Of a DNA stretch of 64,000 bases, positions 17,421 to 25,000 are shown piece by piece. The notes under the pieces were generated by a model, which did no database searches, was not told the origin of the DNA, and was given only the letters and a program-made list of their open reading frames with translations. This DNA is from CAYRYU01 sp964428355 (GTDB lineage Bacteria > Muiribacteriota > Ozemobacteria > Ozemobacterales > Ozemobacteraceae): assembly GCA_964428355.1 (NCBI GenBank), contig CAYRYU010000012.1:41584-105583 (forward strand). The letters run 5' to 3'. A program made the position numbers and the translations under genes. Position 1 is the stretch's first letter. The number at the start of each line of letters is the position of its first letter.

Positions 17421-18365
17421 TCACGCGGGTGTTTTTTCTGGTTGGGGGCGATGGGCAAGGAATCTTTCCTGTTGCTGCCAATAGGACCCGGAAAGGAGCC
17501 ATGCAAGAAGGAGGGGCGGTGCCGTCAGGATTACTGAGCCCAGAAGAACGGACCGGATGTCGGGAGGAGGTTCCTCCTCCAAATTCATTGATTGCAAAAA
17601 GGGCAATCCGATGAGGATAATGCACCAGAACCCATAGGAAGGCCAGAAAAGGAGACGTGAGACATACCATTTCCAGGCGGGAGGAGGCTCTGGCATCGAG
17701 ACATCCACCTCTGGTGGTCCGCCGTTCTCAGCAATCCTGGCCAGGGAGAGAGTCTTTCCTGCCTCGAAAAGGCGGCGGATGGTCCTCCAGAAAAACACGG
17801 GCCCTCCGAAAAATATGATCAAGACCAGAAGCGTTTGATTGCTTAACAGAAATGCATCGTACAAACCATGGCCGATGACGGCAAAAAGGTATCCGCGGAC
17901 CATCAGAGAAAACCGGGAACCGGCCGGGGCGAACTTCCCCAATCCTGCGTAGTATCCCATCATGGCACCCCAGGCAAGGTGACCGGGAACGGACAAAATC
18001 GCCCTCAGGATCCCGGTCCCGAACCCTTCATCGATCACGTAACAGAAATTCTCGATGCCTGCAAAACCGAGTGAACTTGCCGAAACGTAGACGATTCCGT
18101 CGTTTTCCTCGTTGAAGTGGGGGTCGTTCCAGACGGGCCACAATCCGGCAAAGAGTTTTGCCATTTCCTCAACCGCTCCAATGAAGAAAGCATACACAAA
18201 GATTTCGTTCGTGGTCTTGGGCTCACCGCAAAATGCGAACTTTTCGAATCCGGCTTCAAGGCATGCCACGGGAATAATGGAAAGAGCTCCCCACCCCATA
18301 ACCTTCAGTACGAGTTCAAGAGGTTCCGGCTCCGCCCGGTCCATGAACCTGAGATAACGGAACAA
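17421..18365 (-). CDS. prsW: PrsW-family intramembrane protease
   Basis: PrsW proteins are membrane-embedded proteases that cut anti-sigma factors. The family motifs are present: FIGAVEEMAKLF (the EE pair), ENDGIVYVSASSLGFAGIENF, VPGHLAWGAMMGYY and VIGHGLYDAF (both His). Two further membrane segments lie near the C terminus. The listed start is the TTG at 18365, but the frame stays open to 18464. Codons upstream to 18416 encode ILLFLCLTVLSLAPVVLL, the missing first membrane helix of the family. No ATG, GTG or TTG precedes that helix. An ATT at 18414-18416 lies 6 bases after a GGGGGG, so the true start may be ATT. Confidence 0.85.
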   Translation of the reverse strand: MFRYLRFMDRAEPEPLELVLKVMGWGALSIIPVACLEAGFEKFAFCGEPKTTNEIFVYAFFIGAVEEMAKLFAGLWPVWNDPHFNEENDGIVYVSASSLGFAGIENFCYVIDEGFGTGILRAILSVPGHLAWGAMMGYYAGLGKFAPAGSRFSLMVRGYLFAVIGHGLYDAFLLSNQTLLVLIIFFGGPVFFWRTIRRLFEAGKTLSLARIAENGGPPEVDVSMPEPPPAWKWYVSRLLFWPSYGFWCIILIGLPFLQSMNLEEEPPPDIRSVLLGSVILTAPPLLLAWLLSGSYWQQQERFLAHRPQPEKTPA

Positions 18366-18545
18366 TAGAACGACCGGAGCGAGGGAAAGAACAGTCAGGC
18401 AAAGAAATAGTAGAATCTGTTGCCCCCCGGATCGATTTCGCTCCCCATGATGGCATGTGGAGATTCAATTCTCAACCCGCTCCCCCAAAATGGTCTCGTC
18501 CTGCGGCAATCTAGATGGACGCCCGATTTTGAGCGGGTCGTAAGG

Positions 18546-19277
18546 TCAGGGTGTCGCCGTGTCGTCGAAATCCGGTTCCAGATCCGAAGGCAGGCACGGA
18601 CCCGATAGACGATAAAGGTATGCCCTCCCCCTCCTTCCGATCCGCCGGATCACTTCGCCTTTTCTCAGGCAGTAGGCCATCTTCTCGGCCAGATACTTCC
18701 GGATCCCCAACGTTTCCGCAAGTTCCCGCGCTGTAAAGGGTTCATCGGGATGTCCGGGAAGAAGAGCCTGCCAGTCCGCAGGCTTTTCGAACAAACGGCG
18801 GTCGACAACCTCGAGCAGGCGACGCTCCTCCACAAGCCAACCAACCTGTCGAAAGACACGTTTCCCGGACTTGTATCTCGATTCCTCTTCTCTGGTGAAC
18901 AAGACCTCGAAGGAGAAGTTGGGGTTCGTGAGAAGATGGGGGAAGCTCACCAGCTCGAGGAACAGATCCTCCACCCGCCCCCTTTTGGGGGATTTCCGAC
19001 GGGAAGCCCGTGAATCCATGGTTTCCGGGGCCTTAACGATCCACTTTTCACAGGCAATAGGGAAGACGACCCTGACCCGGTGCCTTTTGACCAGGTCCAT
19101 CAGCTTGGATCTGATAGAGGAAAAACTCCCGGTCTGGACCTCGACAAGAAGGTCACCATGAACTATGTCGATCACGAAACCGTCAACGGATGCCTCGATC
19201 CGGTCACCGGGTTGGGCATACCATTCCTTGAGCGAGGCATGAAGCGGTTTCTCGTTGAACTGGCCAATTCCAGGCAT
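18546..19277 (-). CDS. Nuclease-like protein of unknown role
   Basis: A 243-residue soluble protein. The N-terminal half reads VDGFVIDIVHGDLLVEVQTG followed by a helix with paired basic residues (LMDLVKRHRVRVVFPIACEKW). This resembles a PD-(D/E)xK-type core in which the usual ExK is ExQ; the match is weak and inferred. A basic SRRKSPKRGR patch follows. The C-terminal part looks like a winged helix (FTARELAETLGIRKYLAEKM and RKGEVIRRIGRRGRAYLYRL), suggesting nucleic-acid binding. It lies in an accessory patch next to repeats. Confidence 0.6.
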   Translation of the reverse strand: MPGIGQFNEKPLHASLKEWYAQPGDRIEASVDGFVIDIVHGDLLVEVQTGSFSSIRSKLMDLVKRHRVRVVFPIACEKWIVKAPETMDSRASRRKSPKRGRVEDLFLELVSFPHLLTNPNFSFEVLFTREEESRYKSGKRVFRQVGWLVEERRLLEVVDRRLFEKPADWQALLPGHPDEPFTARELAETLGIRKYLAEKMAYCLRKGEVIRRIGRRGRAYLYRLSGPCLPSDLEPDFDDTATP

Positions 19278-19345
19278 TCCGGCTCCCTCTGTATCGGCAT
19301 CCCGAGCCGATTCTACCGTAACGGGAAAAAGGACGCAATCAGGTT

Positions 19346-19495
19346 CCGGGGACGTGATACCGAATTCGGGTTTTCACTCCTTCGGGCAAATTGAAGGGGT
19401 TGGGCAATGAGAACGAGGAATGAAGGACATCCGAGCAGGACATCGAGACGAGCAGGACCGCGAATGTGGGCATTCTGGTCTGCCTGGCCCGCGCA
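19346..19495 (+). repeat. Direct repeat left of the 207-residue secreted-protein gene
   Basis: Starts with CCGGGGACGTGATACCGAAT, the left half of the 47-bp palindrome found elsewhere in the window but without its right arm, and continues to GGGCATTCTGGTCTGCC. Nearly the same text, with an extra piece of roughly 45 bases near its left end, recurs at 20216-20385. The two copies bracket one gene plus its promoter. Confidence 0.65.
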
Positions 19496-19511
19496 CATTT
19501 GTCCTGGATTA

Positions 19512-19540
19512 TTGCTTTGACGGGCCTTCCCCTTTATAAT
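19512..19540 (+). promoter_or_regulatory. Promoter for secreted protein
   Basis: TTGCTT at 19512-19517, a 17-base spacer, and a perfect TATAAT at 19535-19540. The transcription start near 19547 leaves a leader of about 46 bases that contains GGAGG in front of the ATG at 19593. Confidence 0.65.
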
Positions 19541-19592
19541 TGCGACATCTCAGCGATACCTGGATGAAGAGAATTTTCGTTGGAGGTCTTTC

Positions 19593-20216
19593 ATGCTCAA
19601 TTCGTTTCGCAGTTCCCGTCGTTGGTTGACGTGTTTGTTTATAGCAGCCGCCCTCATGGTGCCGTCTTTGGGGTGGGCACAAACCAACTCGAGTCCGATT
19701 TCGGTGGAGGATCTTGCGAGAATGCTGGATGTTCCGGAGACGTATGTATTTGTTAAAAGCATCCTAACAGTCAGTGAGTCGGGAAATGCGACTGTAGTCA
19801 ACACGAATTACGGAGCTTATAACAGCAACAAAAAAAGCGGAAAAGGTGAGGATGCGGAAGGGATCATTGAAGCCATGCAGGAATTGGCCTTTGATGTGAA
19901 CACCGTCATGAACACCGTCAAGTCGGCCAAGGTTACTATCCAGAACAGCTCGAAGGTTAATGTCGAATTCCAAGCCTCTCTCTCGGTTGGAGGCGTGAAA
20001 CAGTCTCCGGAAACCAAAGGCAAGATCTCCCCCTCGAAATCGGCAAGCCTAACCTATCAGTTCAAGCAGATCACACTCAGTTTCCCCGTTCTTCTTTCCC
20101 TTAGGCTCAAGTGGAGTGAATCCGCGGGAAAGATAAAATCAAGGACCTTTTATCAGACTTTTACGGCAAACGGAGCCACTTTTTCCATCACCAACAATCT
20201 CCTGCGACTGAAATAG
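19593..20216 (+). CDS. Secreted protein of unknown function flanked by direct repeats
   Basis: 207 residues. It has a clear signal peptide (basic SSRRW then LTCLFIAAALMVPSLGWAQ, with cleavage after WAQ). The mature part is rich in Asn, Ser, Thr and Lys and reads as alternating beta-strands (SKVNVEFQASLSVGGVKQ, then SKSASLTYQFKQITLSFPVL), with no Cys and no enzyme motif. No family is recognised. It is lower in GC than its neighbours. The TAG stop shares its last base with the right-hand repeat. The start follows GGAGGTCTTTC. Its isolation between two repeat copies suggests that it moved or was inserted as a unit. Confidence 0.7.
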   Translation: MLNSFRSSRRWLTCLFIAAALMVPSLGWAQTNSSPISVEDLARMLDVPETYVFVKSILTVSESGNATVVNTNYGAYNSNKKSGKGEDAEGIIEAMQELAFDVNTVMNTVKSAKVTIQNSSKVNVEFQASLSVGGVKQSPETKGKISPSKSASLTYQFKQITLSFPVLLSLRLKWSESAGKIKSRTFYQTFTANGATFSITNNLLRLK

Positions 20217-20385
20217 GGGACGTGATACCGAATTCAGGTTTCCATTTTTTCGGACAAAATTGCATTCGGAAAGGACGATCAGTGCGGCGAAGTTCGGAAA
20301 TTTAGAACGAGGACAGAAGGACATCCGAACAGGACATGGAGACGAACAGGACCGCGAATGGGGACATTCTGGTCTGCCTTGGAGT
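20216..20385 (+). repeat. Direct repeat right of the secreted-protein gene
   Basis: Begins GGGGACGTGATACCGAATTC at the stop codon and ends GGGACATTCTGGTCTGCC. It matches the 19346-19495 copy apart from an insertion and scattered changes. The next 180 bases, up to the STAS remnant, hold another repeat and no gene. Confidence 0.65.
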
Positions 20386-20439
20386 CCGATTCCGAGTGCC
20401 GGGACATGCGCCAACCAGCGCCTGCACCTGACTCCGCAG

Positions 20440-20510
20440 GTTACGAGCCCCACGATGGGGCGAATGTGCCCGAAAAGCCAGGATGGCGCAGTCCTCGAGG
20501 GCACCTTCTC
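20440..20510 (+). repeat. Dispersed repeat (GAGCCCCACGATGGGG family), copy 1
   Basis: GAGCCCCACGATGGGGCGAATGT type element, itself able to fold (CCCCA-CGA-TGGGG), followed by CCCGAA...GCCAGGATGGCGCAGTCC. A second copy on the minus strand lies at about 54095-54165. Confidence 0.5.
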
Positions 20511-20568
20511 GTTTAACGACAGATCACGCAAAAACCTTTGGGGCGGGATCGGCCTCCAGAAGATTCAG

Positions 20569-20939
20569 ATGACGAAAGATGGTATTCAGGTCAAAGAAAC
20601 CGGTGAAGGACTCGTCCTTACGATCGAGGGAAATTCCAGGAGGAAATGGGGAAGCGCCTCGCGGACCTTTTGCCTCCCAGCTTGGACGCTTGATCGAAAC
20701 GCGTCATCATCGATCTTTCGCGATGCGAGTCGATCAACAGCCCCGGGGTCGTGGCCTGGATCGGCTTGGCGATCAAGGTGAAGGAAGATTTCCTCGGTGA
20801 GATGCTTGTTTGCAGTCCCACCCCCGTCATGAAGAAGGTCTTCTCCCTCGCGGGCCTCCCCGCCTACGCGCGGATCTTCCCGGACATTGCCTCCTGCCTT
20901 GCCGAGGTGGCCGGGAAAATCCCACCAGGAAGGGGGTGA
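20569..20939 (+). pseudogene. STAS-domain protein (anti-sigma factor antagonist type), broken
   Basis: Reading through one frameshift and one stop gives a complete STAS-like protein. It starts MTKDGIQVKETGEGLVLTIE, continues in another frame as NFQEEMGKRLADLLPPSLDA, then a TGA at 20691, then SKRVIIDLSRCESINSPGVV and AWIGLAIKVKEDFLGEMLVC to LAEVAGKIPPGRG. Removing one T near 20634 explains the frameshift. Intact relatives regulate sigma factors or phosphorelays through the Ser in SPGVV. The two lesions make this a dead gene unless the sequence is wrong. The 3' end runs into the antisense prepilin fragment. Confidence 0.7.
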
Positions 20940-21311
20940 AATCAGCACGACACTCTCGAAGCGCCCTCCAGGAGAGGAACGGTTGGAAAGCCCCTGAGGG
21001 GCCTTCATTGCCCTGACGGGCCGCCGATAGGGATAATCCATTTTTGCGCTCTTCCTCCTCGGAAGAGGGGATGGTCCGGGATCGAAGCCCAGCGTGACGA
21101 ATCCGTTGGGGTTGAGGGTGATTTCCTGCGTGCAATCCTCGAGGATTTTCTGAAAAAGAAGGATGGCTTCGAAATGGTCTGAGCCAAACTCGCCCTGCTT
21201 TCGCGCGGAACGCAGGAAATAGAGCGTTGAAAGCCCGATTCCCGCGAGGATGAACGCTCCGATCAACACCTCGATGAGCGTGAATGTGTTTCCACGCGGC
21301 CTGCGGATCAT
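20586..21311 (-). pseudogene. Prepilin-like gene with replaced C-terminus
   Basis: The first about 120 codons are a type IV prepilin or pseudopilin: RGNTFTLIEVLIGAFILAGI is the N-terminal helix with Glu5, though the residue before FTLIE is Thr, not the usual Gly. It is followed by LFQKILEDCTQEITLNPNGF. From about 20940 down, the frame is antisense to the STAS remnant (residues such as WWDFPGHLGKAGG), so the original C-terminus has been lost and the remaining codons are probably meaningless. ATG 21311 overlaps the stop of the upstream small frame as ATGA, showing translational coupling. Likely non-functional as a pilin. Confidence 0.6.
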
Positions 21312-21514
21312 TCGATATCCCCCACGTTCATGAAGCCGATGTGGGTGAGGAACTGGAGGGAACGCTTCACGTCGTCTGCATCGTATTCTCCGTCGGGTTG
21401 CCTGACCTGGGACTCGGGGATTTCCGCCCCCTGGAAAAATGTCGGGTAAAATGCGGAACCATCGATGCGATCCCATGAAAAGAGCGGTTGTTCCAAAACG
21501 ATGAAACTCGTCAT
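21308..21514 (-). CDS. Small protein upstream of the prepilin fragment, possible remnant
   Basis: 68 residues (LEQPLFSWDRIDGSAFYPTF and RSLQFLTHIGFMNVGDIE among them), no family recognised. The start ATG overlaps the stop of a 21-codon frame upstream (MIRAFRHPRK... at 21512-21575), which in turn overlaps the stop of another frame (to 21573), while this gene's own stop overlaps the prepilin ATG. Such a chain of overlapping starts and stops looks like a minor-pilin operon that lost internal segments. The product may be residual. Confidence 0.45.
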   Translation of the reverse strand: MTSFIVLEQPLFSWDRIDGSAFYPTFFQGAEIPESQVRQPDGEYDADDVKRSLQFLTHIGFMNVGDIE

Positions 21515-21760
21515 TCCGTTTCGGGGAGAGGTTGGAAAGTCGGGGTTTTCCGGGGGTGACGGAAAGCCCGGATCATTCGCCGCTGGTGGGTTCCTTCCAG
21601 TTGATCACCTTGCGTTTCTCCTGTGATTCAGGCTTGGAGCCTCCCTCTTCGCTTTCATAAATCCTCCAAAGGTTTGATTCCGGCAATAATAGCAACCAAT
21701 GCTCGAAACGGGTTACCCGTTTTCCGGTCCATGTTACCACTTTCTTCCGAACGATCCGGC
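21512..21760 (-). pseudogene. C-terminal remnants of minor-pilin-like frames
   Basis: Two short frames. One ends WRIYESEEGGSKPESQEKRK...WKEPTSGE with its stop at 21573. The other is a 21-codon frame from the ATG at 21575 (MIRAFRHPRKTPTFQPLPET). Stops and starts overlap as ATGA. The longer frame stays open into antisense of the following gene, so its true start is unclear; a GTG in VVTWTGKRVTR is possible. I read this as what is left of an operon after deletion. Confidence 0.35.
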
Positions 21761-21765
21761 GCGCG

Positions 21766-21830
21766 TTTGAAATGGGTTGAAATGGGTTGAAATGGGTTGA
21801 AATGGGTGAAATGGGTAACCTGTCCCCCTG
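21766..21830 (+). repeat. 10-bp tandem repeat (AATGGGTTGA) with GGGTAACCTGTCCCC end
   Basis: Three perfect copies of AATGGGTTGA at 21771-21800 are followed by a shortened copy and then by GGGTAACCTGTCCCC. An AACGGGTTACCCGTT hairpin lies nearby at about 21706-21722. This looks like a satellite next to a REP-like motif in the gap before the 1798-residue protein gene. Confidence 0.6.
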
Positions 21831-22013
21831 ATGTGTGATATCCTGTCGGGGGCAGGTGTGTTCATCCGCCGTTCCAGGGGATGCGGGGTTCCCGGAATGA
21901 CCGATTCCGGGCAGGAGCCAGCAAGCCCGCTTCTGCCGCTTCGATTCGAAGCTCGATATCGAAAGGCCATTCATTTGTGGGAAGCCCATGAACCATCTTT
22001 GGGGAGGAAACCG

Positions 22014-25000
22014 ATGATCGTCGCACGAACTTTCAGGTCCTTGATTCTCTTGTGCCTTGCCGTTGCTTCTGGGCTCCTGTCAGTTCCTAACACCGGGTCA
22101 GCCCAGGAGCCGGCGGCTTCTGCCACAGTTCTGACCACGGTCAAGGCTCTTCTTCCGCTCGAGGACCTGGCAAAGAATTCCCCCGACCAATTGTCCCGAT
22201 ATCTCATTCTTCCTCTTTCCCATTTCGAGAACCTGAAGAAGGCGAAGGAGGCGTGGCTTGCGTCGGCGGCCCAACCGCTTCCGGAACGCCCTCCGCTGGC
22301 AGTCCGGGCATTGTCAACCCACATCGAGGGTCGACTCGAGGGGCAGTTCGTCCGTTTATGCGGTGTCTTCAAGGCGGAGTTGCTGGACGATGACTGGCAC
22401 ACCCTGAACCTGCTGAAAGGGCCCCTCGCGATCGAACAGGTTACCCTCGACGGGCTCCCCTGGCATCTCGAATCCCGGCCGATCACGAATTCCTCGCGGA
22501 GTTTCCAGATGGCCGGGGACCGCGAACGGATGGCACTTTCCGGCTTCGAACTGGCCCGGAAGGGTGACCTGTTGCGCCAGCAACACTGGATGGACAACGA
22601 GTTCGCCTTGTCCTGCCGGGGAAAGGGCCGGCACCAGATTTCCGTGACCTTCCTGGTTCCGGTGGATGAGACCGACGGGGTGTTTCGTTTCGATTTCGGG
22701 GTTCCCCCCGTTCCCCTGACCTTTTTCCGCTTCGTGCTTCCCGAATACGAGCCCGCGGTCGAGGAGACGGGTTTCAAGGATTATCGTGTGGATCCCGATA
22801 CCGGCAAGGGTAGCGTGTTCTACGGCTGGCTTGGGGCATCTACGGCTGTCCGCCTGGTCTGGCGCCCGAAAACCCCCGTCGCTCCGAGAGAAACCCCTGA
22901 CACTGTCCCCCCGGAAAACCATGAAATCGCCAGCTCCTCAGAGCAACCTTCGCCTGTTCCCGTTCCGGTGAAACCTCCCCCCGTTCCACTCGTCTACTCA
23001 CGAAGTGAAACCCTCATCACGATCGGTGAAACGACCCTCCAGGGAAGGCTTGACCTCGAGTACTCGATCACGAAAGCCCCGGTTTCGAGCTTCACGATCC
23101 TCATGCCCGACACGGTTGACGTACTGCAGGTCCAGTCCGATCGGCCCGAGTCCCATCAGATAGTGGCCGGAGGGGGCTTCAAGAGGTTGATCGTCGATTT
23201 TCAGGCGGGACGCGAGGAATCCTGCCCGCTTTCGATCCTTTTCGAAGCCCGAATGGACAATGCAATCGGGACATTTTCCATCCCCGATGTCTACCCGGTC
23301 AATGTCGAGCGCGACCTCGGAACGCTCGCGGTGCAGGCTCTGACATCGGTAGAGGTGTTGCCCGTTGAGGATCTTCATGCAAAGGAAGGCGTAGGCCAGA
23401 ATCTTTCCGGGGCGAGCCGGATCGACCCGCTGGAACTTCCCGATTCCCTGAAAAAGCGGGCGGCGCGTCCGATACTCCTGGCCTATAGGCTTGGGGGTAG
23501 GCCGCTGGGGCTCGGGTTGCATGTCAAGCGGTACGCCGACTTCCCACAGCAGACCGTCGTTGCCGACCAGATGGACGTCATGACGACCTTCACGACGAAC
23601 GAGAGCAGCCAGACGCAGGTAACCCTCCGGATCAGGAACAACAACAAGCAGTATCTGATGCTCCAGCTCGCAACGGGGGCCGAGATACTGGGGACCTTTC
23701 GAAACGGACAGGCGATTAAACCGGTCGCCGGCAGGAGCGATGGCCGCGTCCAGGTTCCCCTGCTGATGAGTCAGGAGATGGGTGTGCCGGAAACCATGGT
23801 CTTGAAAATTTTGACCAAACAGGCGGTGGCAAGCATGTCCTGGATGGGAACGATGAACCTCGAACCCCCCCTTCTCGACATTCCGGTCTCACGGATGTCG
23901 TGGACCCTCTTCGCTCCGACCCAATACTCGCTTTTCAATTTCCAGGGGACCGTCCAGTCCAATCTCCTGAAACAGGATCCTTTCTTTTTCCGCGGGTTCT
24001 TGGGGGCTTTCGAGTTGGTGAAACGGTTGGTCTTGAACCCCGGAGCGATCCTGGTCCTCTGCATCGGGCTCGTCGTCGCCCTGCTTGTCATCTCCCGGGC
24101 CTTCATCTTCCGCGTCGCGGCGAATGCGTGGGATTTGGCGGAAAGGGTCTTCCGTGCCCTTTTCGTGGAGCGTGCGGTTTCCCTCGTTTCCCTGATGGTG
24201 GTTCTCGCGATCATCGGGTTTCTCGCGGCTATAGCCACTCCCAACTTCCGGAAGGCACGTGAGCAGTCCCGGGAAAAGGCCTGCTACGCCAACATGAGGG
24301 TGCTTCTTGGGGCGGTCGAGATGTACAACATGGATCATTCCACAATGATGACGAAACTCGACACGGAGACCCTTCTCAAGGGCCAGTATCTGAAGACCTC
24401 CATCCAGTTTCCCGAGGTGAACTGCCGTTATTCCGCTCTCGGAGATCTAACGGGGGTGGGTGTCATCACCTGCGATGTCCACGGACCGGTCGAGATGACG
24501 AGCGGCCTTTTTGACCAGCTTCGCGCTGGTGCCCCCAGTGATGAAAGAGCGGCAGGAAGGGCGGGGGCGTCGGGATCCCCGCTTCCCCAGGCCCGGGGAA
24601 GGGGAACCCTTCCGATCGAAGCCAAATTCGTCACTACCAACAACCACTACGGTCTCGAGCGTGACCTCGTCCTGGCGGACATCCTTCCGGAAAGGGGGTT
24701 GGCGGCGAACTCGACATGCCCGAAGGTCGAATTCACCTACCTCAGGTGGGAGGTGGTGATAATCTCCAAGATCCTGGCATTCACCCTTGCGCTTGTTGCA
24801 GGGTTCTTCTTCATCAACGGATCCTTTTTCCGGCTTACGTTCAAGATCATCGTTTCGGTTCTGATCCTGGCTTTCCTGAGCGCCTGGGACGACCTGTTCC
24901 AGTTCGTGGGGGAACACGCAAACATGGGGCTCTGGATCGCGTTGTTGGGAGGGGTTGCCTGGAAGGTAATCTGGTTCATATCCGAGAACAATTGGAGCCC

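Noticed and set aside
20260..20781. 173-codon plus-strand frame across repeats and STAS remnant
   Set aside because: Its first two thirds are repeat DNA and the end is the broken STAS gene read across a frameshift.
21831..22013. Upstream extension of the giant membrane protein
   Set aside because: The extension has no signal peptide; ATG 22014 has GGAGG and starts a signal peptide.
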